Position numbers and translations under genes: made by a program. The notes beneath the pieces were generated by a model. It did not search any database. It worked only from the letters and a program-made list of their open reading frames with translations, and was not told where the DNA came from. From Sphingomonas kyeonggiensis (GTDB lineage: Bacteria > Pseudomonadota > Alphaproteobacteria > Sphingomonadales > Sphingomonadaceae), in NCBI RefSeq assembly GCF_014196745.1, contig NZ_JACIEH010000003.1:620001-684000 (forward strand): a DNA stretch of 64,000 bases. The letters are read 5' to 3'. This document shows positions 55,693 to 64,000 of this stretch, piece by piece (the first letter of the stretch is position 1; each line of letters starts with the position of its first letter).

Positions 55693-55722
55693 AAAGGCCG
55701 GGGCGAAAGCTCCGGCCTTTTC
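55693..55722. terminator. Bidirectional terminator behind the second TonB receptor
   Basis: AAAGGCCGGGGC and GCTCCGGCCTTT pair over 12 bp (one G-T) around GAAA, followed by TTCC. It also serves the convergent M28 peptidase gene. Confidence 0.8.
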
Positions 55723-55729
55723 CGTTCCA

Positions 55730-55755
55730 AATCCTCCCCCCGGAGGAGGAGGATT
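55730..55755. repeat. Minimal family 2-like inverted repeat
   Basis: AATCCTCC and GGAGGATT are the same ends found on the large element at 63721-63866, here with only about 10 bp between. It may be a deletion remnant of that element. Confidence 0.6.
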
Positions 55756-55772
55756 GTGAATGCCGATACGGC

Positions 55773-57452
55773 CTAGTTCTTCTTCGGCGCGGGCACCGGG
55801 ATGGTGATCACCGCCGGCGACCGGGCGGGCGTTGCCGGCACGCCCGCCGGCCGCGGGGCCTTGGGCGCATCCTTGGCATAGCGGTCGCCGAAGCTGTTGC
55901 CGGCGTACCAGCGCGGCTCCTGGTCGCTATCGGCGATCTCGCGCGCGATCAGATAGTTGATCTTCGCGAACTTGGCGCCGGCCTGCCAGTCGAAGGGCTG
56001 GCGGAGGTCGTCGCTCACCTTGTGGTAGTTGGTCTTGAGGAAGTCGCGGAACGCCTTCTCTCCGCCATTCTTGAAGCCGGTGACGAGGAAGATCGACGGC
56101 ACGCCCGCCTGGACGAAGCTGTAGTGATCCGAGCGCAGGAACAGCTGTTCCTCGGGCATCGGATCGGGCGAAAGCGTCACGCCCATCTTTGCCGCCGCGC
56201 GCTCGACGATCGGGCCGAGCGTCGAATGCTCGGCGCCGAAGGCGACCACGTCCTGGAAGTCGTAGAGCAGGATCGGCATGTCGAGATTGACGTCGGCCAC
56301 CACCTTGCCGCTGCCGGTCACCGGATAGCGGGCGAGATATTCGGAGCCGATCAACCCGTCCTCCTCCGCGGTCAGCGCGACGAACAGGATCGAGCGGCGC
56401 GGGCGCTTGCCGGTCTGGGCGAAGGCGCGGGCGGCCTCGAGCATGCTCGCCACGCCCGCCGCATTGTCCATCGCGCCGTTGAAGATCTTGTCCTCGCCCT
56501 CGATGCCGGGCTGGGTGCCTTCATGGTCGAGATGCGCGGAGAGCACGACATATTCATTGGCCAGCTTCGGATCCGAACCCGGCAGCACGCCGATCACATT
56601 GTTGCTCTTCTTGATCGTGACGATGCTGGTCCGCTGCAGGGTCAACCGCTGCCTGAGCGCGAAGCCGGCCGGCACCGCGTCCGGCTTGGCGAGCGCGGCA
56701 TAGAGCTGCGCCGCGCTCGTCGGTGCGCCCTTGAACAGCGCGTCGGCAGCGGCGCCCTTCACATAGGCGCCGATCTTCAGGCCCGGATTCTCGCCCTTGG
56801 GAAAGCCCTTGGCATCGAGCCAGTTGTTCTGCGGCTGCTGGAAGTAATTGACCGCCTGCGCCCAGGGGAAGGCGCCCTTCAGATTGTCGGGCGTGATCAG
56901 GTAGAGCGTGCCGAGCGCGCCGTGCTTGCCGGCGATGCTGGCCCGGTCGAACTTGCCGGGTGCTGCGCCCGGCGGATTGCCGATCAGCGTGACGACGAAC
57001 TTGCCGGTCACGTCGAACCCGGCATAATCCTCCTCGCGACCATAGCCGACGAACACCGCGTCGGCGGTGAGGATTTGGGTCTCGTCGCCATGGACCGGGC
57101 TCGGCCCGAACAGCACGTCCTCGCCGCCGGCGAACTTCTTGCCCGCAACGGTGAACGAGGCGGGCTTGTCGGCATCGAGCACATATTCGGCGATGTTCAC
57201 CGGCTGGTACCAGCCCTGCGTTCCGCCGGGCTTGAATCCCATCGCATCGAAGCGGCTGGAGACATAGCGCGCCGCGATGTCGAAGCCTTCGGTGCCATTA
57301 TCGCGCCCGCCGAGCAGGTCGTCGGCGAGGAATTCGACATGCGCGCGCACTTCGTCGGGGCTGAACACCGGCTCCGCGGTGCCGGCCTGGGCCCAGGCAC
57401 AGGCGGGGGCGACGCCCAGCGAGAGCGCGATGACGAACGGTACGAAGCGCAT
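55773..57452 (-). CDS. M28 family zinc peptidase, secreted
   Basis: 559 aa from ATG at 57452 behind GGGGAA. A signal peptide (1-22, ending AWAQ) precedes a PA-like insert (~100-300) and the M28 peptidase domain. Zinc ligands and catalytic residues are in HLDHEGTQPG, FNGAMDNAAGVASML, ALTAEEDGLIGSEYLARYP and RSDHYSFVQAGVPSIF. It would trim N-terminal residues from peptides in the periplasm or outside. The C-terminal Pro/Lys tail (PVPAPKKN) is unusual but short. It is divergent from the M16 peptidase gene. Confidence 0.9.
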   Translation of the reverse strand: MRFVPFVIALSLGVAPACAWAQAGTAEPVFSPDEVRAHVEFLADDLLGGRDNGTEGFDIAARYVSSRFDAMGFKPGGTQGWYQPVNIAEYVLDADKPASFTVAGKKFAGGEDVLFGPSPVHGDETQILTADAVFVGYGREEDYAGFDVTGKFVVTLIGNPPGAAPGKFDRASIAGKHGALGTLYLITPDNLKGAFPWAQAVNYFQQPQNNWLDAKGFPKGENPGLKIGAYVKGAAADALFKGAPTSAAQLYAALAKPDAVPAGFALRQRLTLQRTSIVTIKKSNNVIGVLPGSDPKLANEYVVLSAHLDHEGTQPGIEGEDKIFNGAMDNAAGVASMLEAARAFAQTGKRPRRSILFVALTAEEDGLIGSEYLARYPVTGSGKVVADVNLDMPILLYDFQDVVAFGAEHSTLGPIVERAAAKMGVTLSPDPMPEEQLFLRSDHYSFVQAGVPSIFLVTGFKNGGEKAFRDFLKTNYHKVSDDLRQPFDWQAGAKFAKINYLIAREIADSDQEPRWYAGNSFGDRYAKDAPKAPRPAGVPATPARSPAVITIPVPAPKKN

Positions 57453-57575
57453 GAAATTCCCCTGAAATGGCGCAATTTCCGGTCAGGCTAGAGCAAATGG
57501 TAACATGCGCAACTGACTTGCGGGACTGATACACCGCGTTATGCTCCCGCCATCCAGTCCGTTCGGGGGTATCAG

Positions 57576-60440
57576 ATGAAATCGTTGAAGATGTTCTGCA
57601 GCGCGTCGATCAGTGCGCTTGCGATCGGTGCCGCGATGCCGGCGATCGCGCAGCAGGCGCCGGCCACTGCGGCGGCACCGGCCCGGGCCAAGCCGGTTGC
57701 GGTCTCGGAACTCGTGAAGAAGGTCGACATCCCCTATGAGGCGTTCACCCTCAAGAACGGCCTGCGCGTGCTCGTCCACACCGATCGCAAGGCGCCGATC
57801 GTCGCGGTTTCGACCTGGTACGATGTCGGCTCCAAGCACGAGCCGGCCGGCAAGACCGGCTTCGCCCATCTGTTCGAGCATTTGATGTTCAACGGTTCGG
57901 AAAACGCCCCCGGCGATTTCTTCGAGCCGCTCAAGCAGGTCGGTGCCACCGATTTCAACGGCACCACCAGCTTCGATCGCACCAATTATTTCGAGACCGT
58001 GCCGCGTCCGGCGCTCGATCGCGCGCTGTTCCTCGAGAGCGACCGCATGGGCTATCTGCTCGGTGCGATCACCCAGGGCGTGCTCGACGAGCAGCGCGGC
58101 GTCGTCCAGAACGAGAAGCGCCAGGGCGACAACCAGCCTTATGGACTGGTCTATTACTCGATCCTCGAGAACCTGCTAGGCAGCACCCCCTATGGCCATA
58201 ACGTGATCGGCTCGATGGCCGATCTCGATGCCGCCAGCCTCGACGACGTGAAGAACTGGTTCCGTTCGCACTACGGCCCGAACAACGCGATCCTGGTCCT
58301 TGCCGGCGATATCGATGCCAAGGAGGCCAGGCCGCTCGTCGAGAAATATTTCGGCGCGATCCCGGCCGGCCCGAAGAGCGTGCTGCCCAAGGTGACCGTG
58401 CCGACGCTCGCCGCGCCCAAGACGGTGACGCTGAAGGACAGCGTCGCCGCCACGCTGATCGTGCGCAGCTGGGCGGTGCCCGGCATGAACGATACGGATG
58501 CGACGCCGCTCAACGTCTTCGCCTCGGTGCTCGGCGGCCTGGCCAGCTCGCGGCTCGATAACGAGCTGGTGCGCAAGCAGAAGACCGCGGTGCGCGCCTC
58601 GGCCGATGTCGATTCGATGGCGCAGATCGGCATCTTCTCGATCCAGGTCGTGGTGAAGCCGGGCGTCGATCCGGCGCTCGTCGAGAAGCAGATCGACGGC
58701 GTCGTCGCCGATCTGCTCAAGAACGGGCCGACCGCGGACGAAGTGGCCCGCGTCGCCACCACCAATGTCTCGGGCCGTATCTCGGGTCTCGAATCCGTCG
58801 GCGGCTTCGGCGGCAAGGCCGTCGCGCTGGCCGAGGGGCAGCTCTATTCGAACGATCCGCTCTTCTTCAAGAAGCAGCTGGAGGCGATGGCCAAGGTCAC
58901 GCCGGCCCAGGCCGTCGCGGCCGCTAACAAGTGGCTCGGCCGCCCGGCGCTCACCGTGATGGTCGTCCCCGGCCAGCGTGAGGCGTATCAGGAAGCGACC
59001 GCGGTTGCCGCCAAGCCGGCGGAAGGCCCCGCGGCGGAGCCGGCCAAGGGCACCCGCGGCGCGCTGCCCGATGTGGCGCCGATCGGTGACCTGGTATTCC
59101 CGAAGGTCGAGCGGACCAAGCTCTCGAACGGCATCGAGCTCGTCTATGCCAATCGCAATGCCGTGCCGGTCACCCAGCTCTCGATGAGCTTCGATGCCGG
59201 CGTCGCTGCCGATCCGTCGGAGAAGCTCGGCACCCAGCGCCTGACGCTCAACATGATGGACGAGGGCACCACCACGCTCGATTCGGTGGCGTTCTCGGAA
59301 GCACGCGAGCGGCTGGGCGCGAACATCGGTTCGGGCAGCTCGGCCGATCGCACCTATCTCAGCGTCGATGCGCCGAGCCCCAATTTGGCCGGCGCGCTCG
59401 ATCTGTTCGCCGATGTCGTCGAGCGTCCGGCCTTCGCCCCGGCCGAACTCGAGCGGGTGCGCGGCCAGATGCTGACCGGCATCGCGCAGGAGCTGACCAG
59501 CCCGCAGGGCATGTCGAACCGCATGGTGCCGCGCGTCCTGTATCCGGCCGGCAGCCCCTATGCGAAGCTGGCTGCCGGCGGCGGTGATCCCGCCGTGGTC
59601 AAGGCGATCACGCGGGACGATCTGGTCGCCTGGCACAAGGCATGGATCCGCCCGGACAAGGCCAAGATCTTCGTGGTCAGCGATCGCCCGCTCGCCGAGA
59701 TCAAGGCGGCGCTCGAAGCCCGTTTCGGCGGCTGGAAGGCCGAAGGCGCGGCAGGCACCAAGAGCTTCGCCGCGACCACCCAGGCTATGACGCCCAGGAT
59801 CATCCTGATCGACCGGCCGAACTCGCCCCAGTCGCAGATCATCGCGACGCAGCTGACCGGCGTCGATCCCTTCTCGGACACGCTGCCGGTGGCGACAGCC
59901 AACCAGGCCCTCGGCTCGGGCTTCCTGTCGCGCATCAACATGGATCTGCGCGAGGCGAAGCACTGGTCCTATGGTGCGGGCGGCGGCTTCAGCTTCCTGG
60001 AGCACGCCGTGCCCTACACGATCAGTGCCCCGGTCCAGGCGGACAAGACGGGGGATTCGATCAAGGCGATCCAGCAGCAGGTGAAGGACTTCCTCACCAC
60101 CAAGGGCGTGACCAACGACGAGCTGGTTCGCGAAGTCAACGGCTCGACTCGCGAGCTGCCTGGCCGCTTCGAAACTTCGGATGCGGTGCTCAGCGGGATG
60201 CAGCAGAACGACCTGCGCCGCCGGCCGGACGATTATTTCACCACGATCGCGCAAAAATATCGTGCGCTCACCATTCCGCAGCTTGACGCTGCGGCACGCG
60301 CGGCTCTCGACCCGAACAAGTTCGTCTATGTGGTCGTGGGTGACGCTTCCAAGGTCCGGCCGCAGCTTGACAGCATCGGCCTCCCCGTCGAGGTGGTTCC
60401 GGCAGCGTCGCTGGCGAGCACCAAGCCGGCGGGCAACTAA
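57576..60440 (+). CDS. M16 family zinc peptidase, secreted (two M16 domains)
   Basis: 954 aa with a signal peptide (1-26, AIAQ). The first M16 domain (~50-280) holds the inverted zinc motif HLFEH (H98, E101, H102) in GFAHLFEHLMFNGSEN. The second (~525-760) lacks HXXEH and is the non-catalytic half. LVARK-type substrates are oligopeptides cut inside a clamp. The enzyme belongs to the pitrilysin/zinc-protease group common in sphingomonads. A small secreted-type beta protein follows 15 bp downstream and is probably co-transcribed. Confidence 0.93.
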   Translation: MKSLKMFCSASISALAIGAAMPAIAQQAPATAAAPARAKPVAVSELVKKVDIPYEAFTLKNGLRVLVHTDRKAPIVAVSTWYDVGSKHEPAGKTGFAHLFEHLMFNGSENAPGDFFEPLKQVGATDFNGTTSFDRTNYFETVPRPALDRALFLESDRMGYLLGAITQGVLDEQRGVVQNEKRQGDNQPYGLVYYSILENLLGSTPYGHNVIGSMADLDAASLDDVKNWFRSHYGPNNAILVLAGDIDAKEARPLVEKYFGAIPAGPKSVLPKVTVPTLAAPKTVTLKDSVAATLIVRSWAVPGMNDTDATPLNVFASVLGGLASSRLDNELVRKQKTAVRASADVDSMAQIGIFSIQVVVKPGVDPALVEKQIDGVVADLLKNGPTADEVARVATTNVSGRISGLESVGGFGGKAVALAEGQLYSNDPLFFKKQLEAMAKVTPAQAVAAANKWLGRPALTVMVVPGQREAYQEATAVAAKPAEGPAAEPAKGTRGALPDVAPIGDLVFPKVERTKLSNGIELVYANRNAVPVTQLSMSFDAGVAADPSEKLGTQRLTLNMMDEGTTTLDSVAFSEARERLGANIGSGSSADRTYLSVDAPSPNLAGALDLFADVVERPAFAPAELERVRGQMLTGIAQELTSPQGMSNRMVPRVLYPAGSPYAKLAAGGGDPAVVKAITRDDLVAWHKAWIRPDKAKIFVVSDRPLAEIKAALEARFGGWKAEGAAGTKSFAATTQAMTPRIILIDRPNSPQSQIIATQLTGVDPFSDTLPVATANQALGSGFLSRINMDLREAKHWSYGAGGGFSFLEHAVPYTISAPVQADKTGDSIKAIQQQVKDFLTTKGVTNDELVREVNGSTRELPGRFETSDAVLSGMQQNDLRRRPDDYFTTIAQKYRALTIPQLDAAARAALDPNKFVYVVVGDASKVRPQLDSIGLPVEVVPAASLASTKPAGN

Positions 60441-60454
60441 TCAGGAGAGCTCTC

Positions 60455-60754
60455 ATGGCGAATGTGGATGGCAGCTGGAACACGGTCGTGAAGTCGCCGC
60501 TCGGTGACCAGGCGGCGGTGTTCACCGTGACCAGCAACGGCGACACCTTCAGCGGCACCTTTGCCGGCGCGATGGGCAATGCCGAAGCCAAGGACGGCAA
60601 GGTCGATGGCGACAAGCTGACCTGGTCGATGGACGTGTCGGTTCCCATGCCGATGACGCTCACCGGCGAGGCGACCGTGGACGGCGATACGCTCACCGGC
60701 ACCGTCACGGCGGGGGCGTTCGGCGCCTTCCCGCTCACCGGCACGCGCGCCTGA
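60455..60754 (+). CDS. Small beta-rich conserved protein
   Basis: 99 aa without a signal peptide. It consists of repeated GDTFSGTFAGAMGNAEAKDG, VDGDKLTWSMD and VDGDTLTGTVTAGAFG units, which would form a short beta-barrel or sandwich. I recall similar proteins ending in a TGTRA-like C-terminus in other bacteria, but none with a known role. It starts 15 bp after the M16 peptidase stop behind AGGAG (60443-60447), so it is probably made together with it. Confidence 0.75.
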   Translation: MANVDGSWNTVVKSPLGDQAAVFTVTSNGDTFSGTFAGAMGNAEAKDGKVDGDKLTWSMDVSVPMPMTLTGEATVDGDTLTGTVTAGAFGAFPLTGTRA

Positions 60755-60779
60755 TCGCGCGTAGCTCGAGGTAACGGAG

Positions 60780-60817
60780 CGCCCGTCCCGCACAGCGCGG
60801 GGCGGGCGTTTTGTTTT
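60780..60817 (+). terminator. Rho-independent terminator behind the M16 unit
   Basis: CGCCCGTCCCGC and GCGGGGCGGGCG form a 12-bp stem with an ACAGC loop followed by TTTTGTTTT. Confidence 0.9.
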
Positions 60818-60825
60818 GGGGAAGC

Positions 60826-61070
60826 GGAGGCGAGGGCGAACCGCTACCCTCGCCTCCACAAGATGCGCTGCCGCAGGGCTACGGCCCGCACCTTCCCGAC
60901 CGGCGCCCCGACGAGCGCACCAGGGCAGCGCATGGGAACCGGCCGGGCCTGTCGTTTCGCAAACGGATCGGCAGGCCTGATCCGGGGACCAAGGAGAAAT
61001 GGTGCAGCCGTGCGCGTTGCGCGGGGCGACGGCTCCGCTATGTGCTGAACTGCAATTCACAAAAAGGGGA
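60826..61070 (+). other. Hairpin-rich leader upstream of the DUF808 gene
   Basis: A perfect 11-bp dyad (GGAGGCGAGGG / CCCTCGCCTCC, 60826-60857) is followed by an outer 10-bp pair (ATGCGCTGCC 60863-60872 with GGCAGCGCAT 60924-60933) that encloses GCAGGGC-TAC-GGCCCGC. Further stems are GGCCTG...CAGGCC with CGTTT/AAACG inside (around 60947-60980), and GCCGT...ACGGC (around 61008-61033). It starts right after the M16-unit terminator and ends at the DUF808 ribosome site. It could be a structured 5' leader or an independent RNA. No known riboswitch class was recognised. Confidence 0.45.
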
Positions 61071-61074
61071 CAAC

Positions 61075-62010
61075 ATGGCGGGCGGTCTGGTCGCATTGCT
61101 GGATGACGTGGCGGCACTGGCCAAGCTGGCGGCGGCGTCGCTCGACGACGTGGCGGGTGCCGCGGGCCGGGCGGGCACCAAGGCGGCGGGCGTGGTGATC
61201 GACGATGCCGCGGTAACCCCGCGCTACGTCGTCGGCCTCACGCCGGACCGCGAGCTGCCGATCATCTGGAAGATCACGCTCGGCTCGCTGCGCAACAAGC
61301 TGCTCTTCATCCTGCCCGTCGCGCTGCTGCTCAGCGCCTTCGCGCCCTGGGCCGTCACGCCGCTGCTGATGATCGGCGGCGCCTATCTGTGCTTCGAGGC
61401 GGCCGAGAAGATCATCGAGGCGCTGTCCGGCCATCATGCCGAGGAGGAAGTCGCCGAGATCGACACCCCGGCCGAGCTGGAGAAGCGCCAGGTGGCCGGC
61501 GCGATACGCACCGACTTCATCCTTTCGGCGGAGATCATGGCGATCGCGCTGGCGGAGCTGCCCGACGCCTCGCTCGGCATGCGCGCTGCGGCGCTGGCAG
61601 CGGTCGCGGTGGCGATCACCGTGGGCGTCTACGGCGTGGTCGCGCTGATCGTGAAGATGGACGATATCGGCCTGCACCTCAGCAAGCGCCCTTCGGCGGG
61701 CGCGAAGCAGCTGGGCCTGTTCCTGGTCAAGGCCATGCCGGTGCTGCTCCAGGCGCTGTCGCATATCGGCGTGGCGGCGATGGTCTGGGTCGGCGGCGGC
61801 ATCCTGCTGCACGGGCTCGAGGTCTTCCACTTCGATGCGATCCCGCATTTCGTCCACCATCTCGCCGAAGTGGCCGGCCATGCCGTGCCGTTCGCCCAGG
61901 GCTTCGTGGAATGGCTGGTCGGCGCGATCGGGGCGGGCATCTGCGGGCTGATCGTCGGCGCGGCGATCGCCGGCGTGCTGCATCTGGTGCCGAAGAAGAA
62001 GGCGCGCTGA
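61075..62010 (+). CDS. DUF808 family membrane protein (YedI-like)
   Basis: 311 aa from ATG at 61075 behind AAAAGGGGA. MAGGLVALLDDVAALAKLAAASLDDVAGAAGRAGTKAAGVVIDDAAVTPRYV is the family N-terminus. About six membrane spans follow, including LLFILPVALLLSAFAPW and AALAAVAVAITVGVYGVVALIV. A conserved acidic cytosolic stretch (HHAEEEVAEIDTP) lies after the second span. The function is unknown. The frame is open upstream to 60811, but that part reads as structured leader rather than protein. A family 1 repeat follows the stop. Confidence 0.88.
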   Translation: MAGGLVALLDDVAALAKLAAASLDDVAGAAGRAGTKAAGVVIDDAAVTPRYVVGLTPDRELPIIWKITLGSLRNKLLFILPVALLLSAFAPWAVTPLLMIGGAYLCFEAAEKIIEALSGHHAEEEVAEIDTPAELEKRQVAGAIRTDFILSAEIMAIALAELPDASLGMRAAALAAVAVAITVGVYGVVALIVKMDDIGLHLSKRPSAGAKQLGLFLVKAMPVLLQALSHIGVAAMVWVGGGILLHGLEVFHFDAIPHFVHHLAEVAGHAVPFAQGFVEWLVGAIGAGICGLIVGAAIAGVLHLVPKKKAR

Positions 62011-62018
62011 GCCGCAAT

Positions 62019-62099
62019 CGTCATCCCGGCGAAAGCCGGGATCTCAGGCGAGGGCGCGAAAAGAGCCGCACGAGATCCCGGCTTTCGCCGGGATGACGG
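62019..62099. repeat. Palindromic repeat doublet (family 1, best copy)
   Basis: Left arm 62019-62045 and right arm 62072-62098 are perfect inverted copies of 27 bp; each arm starts or ends with GTCATCCCGGC/GCCGGGATGAC. Between DUF808 and purK the element can act as a bidirectional stem-loop. Confidence 0.92.
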
Positions 62100-63176
62100 T
62101 TATGCCCGCTTCACCCGCGTGACATGCCCCATCTTGCGCCCGGGCCGGGCATCGCCCTTGCCATAGAGGTGCAGGTGCACGCCCGGCTCGGCGAGCAGCT
62201 CCGCCCAGCGGTCCGCATCGGCGCCGATCAGGTTCTCCATCTCCACCCGGGTGCCGGTCAGTGCCGTCGAGCCGAGGGGCAGGCCGCAGATCGCGCGGAT
62301 ATGGTTCTCGAACTGCGAGCACTCGGCACCTTCGATGGTCCAGTGCCCGGAGTTGTGCACGCGCGGCGCCATCTCGTTGAACACCGGCCCTTCGTCGGTC
62401 GCGAAGAACTCGAGCGTCAGCACGCCGACATGGCCCAGCGCCTCGGCGACGCGGCCGGCAAGGGCAGCGGCCTCGGTCCAGTGGCGGGCGATCTCGGCCG
62501 GGGCGGGCACGGTCGACTTGTCGAGGATGCCGTCCTTGTGCTCGTTCCAGGGCGGCGGATAGCTCGCCAGCGCCCCATCCACGCCGCGCACCGTGATGAT
62601 CGAGAATTCGTGGCTGAAGGTGACGAAGCCTTCGAGGATCGCCGGGCGCTCGCCGATCTCTTCCCACGCCGCCGCGGCCTCCGCCACGTCGCGGATGCGG
62701 ACCTGGCCCTTGCCGTCATAGCCGAGCCGCAGCGTCTTCAGGATCGACGGCGCGCCGATCTTGGCGATGGCTTCGTCCAGCTGCTCGCGCGTCTCGACCA
62801 GCGCCCAGGGCGCGGTCCGCCCGCCGAGCGCGGCGACGAATGCCTTTTCCCGCGCACGATCCTGCGCGATCGACAGGCTCTGCGCGCCAGGGCGCACCGG
62901 CACCTTGTTCGCGAGATGCTCGACCGGCCCGATCGCGATATTCTCGAACTCGTAGGTGACCACGTCGCACTGGGCGGCGAGCTCGTCGAGGACGATGCGG
63001 CTGTGATAATCGGCGCGGGTGTAGCTGGAAGCGGTCTGCGCGGCGACGCTCTCTTCGTCCGGCGCCAGCACATGCGTGCGGTAGCCGAGTTGCGCGGCGG
63101 CGACCGCGAGCATGCGGCCGAGCTGGCCGCCGCCGAGGATGCCGATGGTCGAGCCGGGGGGAAGCGCGCCGCTCAT
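62100..63176 (-). CDS. purK: 5-(carboxyamino)imidazole ribonucleotide synthase
   Basis: 358 aa from ATG at 63176. It makes N5-CAIR from AIR, ATP and bicarbonate. [27 protein letters not shown], the ATP-grasp segments [17 protein letters not shown] and [33 protein letters not shown] are diagnostic. Its start overlaps the purE stop by 4 bp (ATGA), so translation is coupled and the product passes to PurE. Confidence 0.97.
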   Translation of the reverse strand: MSGALPPGSTIGILGGGQLGRMLAVAAAQLGYRTHVLAPDEESVAAQTASSYTRADYHSRIVLDELAAQCDVVTYEFENIAIGPVEHLANKVPVRPGAQSLSIAQDRAREKAFVAALGGRTAPWALVETREQLDEAIAKIGAPSILKTLRLGYDGKGQVRIRDVAEAAAAWEEIGERPAILEGFVTFSHEFSIITVRGVDGALASYPPPWNEHKDGILDKSTVPAPAEIARHWTEAAALAGRVAEALGHVGVLTLEFFATDEGPVFNEMAPRVHNSGHWTIEGAECSQFENHIRAICGLPLGSTALTGTRVEMENLIGADADRWAELLAEPGVHLHLYGKGDARPGRKMGHVTRVKRA

Positions 63177-63664
63177 TCGGGGTCGGTCGCCACGCCGTCG
63201 GTCTGCGCCGCGCGCCACGCCTGCAGGCGCTCGCTCAGCGCTTCGTCCGACGTCGCCAGGATCGCGGCCGCAAGAAGCCCGGCATTGATCGCCCCGGCCT
63301 TGCCGATCGCCAGCGTGCCGACGGGAATGCCGCCGGGCATCTGGGCGATCGAGAGCAGGCTGTCCATGCCCTTCAGCGCCTTGGATTCGACCGGTACGCC
63401 GAGCACCGGCAGGTGCGTCATCGAAGCGGCCATGCCGGGCAGGTGCGCCGCGCCGCCGGCCCCGGCGATGATCACCTTGAGGCCGCGATCGGCCGCACCG
63501 GTCGCATAGTCATAGAGTCGCTGCGGGGTACGGTGCGCCGAGACGACCTTGGTCTCGTGCGGCACGCCAAGCTTTTCGAGGATCTTGGCGGCGTGGTGCA
63601 TCGTCTCCCAATCGGAAGTGCTGCCCATGATGATGCCGACCAGAGGTGCCACGTCTTGCCCCAT
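63173..63664 (-). CDS. purE: 5-(carboxyamino)imidazole ribonucleotide mutase
   Basis: 163 aa from ATG at 63664. It converts N5-CAIR to [46 protein letters not shown] contains the SAHRTP active-site His. [25 protein letters not shown] and [24 protein letters not shown] are conserved. The 89 codons of open frame upstream run through the family 2 repeat and are not coding. It is the first gene of the purEK pair. Confidence 0.97.
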   Translation of the reverse strand: MGQDVAPLVGIIMGSTSDWETMHHAAKILEKLGVPHETKVVSAHRTPQRLYDYATGAADRGLKVIIAGAGGAAHLPGMAASMTHLPVLGVPVESKALKGMDSLLSIAQMPGGIPVGTLAIGKAGAINAGLLAAAILATSDEALSERLQAWRAAQTDGVATDPE

Positions 63665-63720
63665 GCTGTTGGAAGCGGGCTGACTAGAGGGAAGGGCCGG
63701 GGAGGGCAACCAGCTATTCA

Positions 63721-63866
63721 AATCCTCCCCCAGCAAGCTGGGGGAGGGGGACCGCCGAGCGAAGCTCGGTGGTGGAGGGGCGCGCCGGGCACCGGCGCGT
63801 TGCGCCGGCCCCTCCACCATCGCTGCGCGATGGTCCCCCTCCCCGAGACGAGCTCGGGGAGGATTT
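63721..63866. repeat. Long imperfect inverted repeat (family 2)
   Basis: The ends AATCCTCCCC and GGGGAGGATT are inverted, and nested stems follow (CAGCAAGCTGGGGG, CCGAGCGAAGCTCGG, CACCATCGCTGCGCGATGG). The whole folds as a 146-bp cruciform upstream of purE. It is MITE-like. Confidence 0.78.
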
Positions 63867-63870
63867 GGCG

Positions 63871-63999
63871 TCACCGTCCGCCCATAGCCCTCTGGCACGG
63901 ATGCACCGTCGCCCCACTCACCGGCGGGCACGGCGCGAAATATTGCCGATCGAGCGCGATGTCATGGAGATACGACTCGATCCCGCTCTCGCCGATCGC
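63871..63999 (-). CDS. Unidentified protein, C-terminal end (cut by window edge)
   Basis: Forty-two codons on the minus strand run to TGA at 63871-63873. The visible residues are [21 protein letters not shown] then [20 protein letters not shown] and a final Arg. The codon use fits a real gene and the two Cys-Pro motifs look like structured protein, but I do not recognise the family. It lies just upstream of purE in the same direction, separated by the family 2 repeat. Confidence 0.5.
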   Translation of the reverse strand, partial: AIGESGIESYLHDIALDRQYFAPCPPVSGATVHPCQRAMGGR

Positions 64000-64000
64000 C

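Noticed and set aside
63665-63931. Extension of purE by 89 codons
   Set aside because: It passes through the family 2 inverted repeat, and PurE homologues start at the [15 protein letters not shown] position.

Overview
The window is high-GC chromosomal DNA from an alphaproteobacterium, most likely a sphingomonad (Sphingomonas-like). The evidence is the gene repertoire: class I PHA synthase next to an Ala/Pro-rich phasin, large TonB-dependent receptors, a TPR-sulfotransferase, GH92 and CE2 carbohydrate enzymes, MidA/NDUFAF7, DUF2093 and an HD-GYP protein with the MLKRI start. The typical sphingomonad GTCATCCCGGC...GCCGGGATGAC palindromes are also scattered between genes. No phage, insertion sequence, CRISPR array or rRNA was seen. 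Most of it reads as ordinary core chromosome with short operons.

Layout. 1-1495: end of a GH13 alpha-glucosidase overlapping a GT4 glycosyltransferase. 1527-5247 (minus): D-cysteine desulfhydrase/ACC deaminase-like protein, a secreted hypothetical, then an AlaC-like aminotransferase and a TauE-type exporter in tandem. 5376-8529: PHA synthase, phasin with a candidate operator inside its promoter, and ClpS. 8814-14925: Crp/Fnr regulator, MurA, alpha/beta hydrolase, a divergent SDR/LysR pair, and a GAF-GGDEF diguanylate cyclase. 15009-24141: GH92 mannosidase, CoA-transferase, haem-oxygenase-fold diiron protein, CE2 esterase, TPR protein, and a Cys/Met-metabolism PLP enzyme. 24515-27884 (minus): lgt-midA, then GNAT-pgeF. 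28077-32077: molybdenum hydroxylase subunit overlapping hemH, then acetoacetyl-CoA reductase. 32250-37545: phytase-like esterase, an aberrant tRNA-Leu-like gene, rpmB, small membrane proteins, tadA, CorC-like protein, and an HHH-tail membrane protein. 37618-44592: vWA protein, HD-GYP phosphodiesterase, purD/xseA with overlapping divergent start codons, DUF2093, and an M23 peptidase. 44861-50450: TonB receptor, TPR-sulfotransferase and a small secreted protein. 50503-60754: clpB with a heat-shock-like promoter, a second TonB receptor, M28 and M16 peptidases, and a small beta-rich protein. 61075-64000: DUF808 membrane protein behind a hairpin-rich leader, purE-purK, and the C-terminus of an unidentified gene.

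How the genes work together. phaC, phasin and the distant phaB belong to polyhydroxyalkanoate storage. The diguanylate cyclase and HD-GYP protein make and break c-di-GMP. purD, purE and purK belong to purine synthesis. murA, lgt, pgeF and the M23 peptidase serve the cell envelope. The two TonB receptors with their secreted enzymes suggest scavenging of macromolecules.

The most interesting signals are the tRNA-Leu-like gene with a defective anticodon arm, the phasin promoter/operator and its possible second start, the hairpin-rich leader before the DUF808 gene, the TonB receptor/TPR-sulfotransferase pair, and the molybdenum hydroxylase subunit without a visible [2Fe-2S] partner. None of these is proven from sequence alone.
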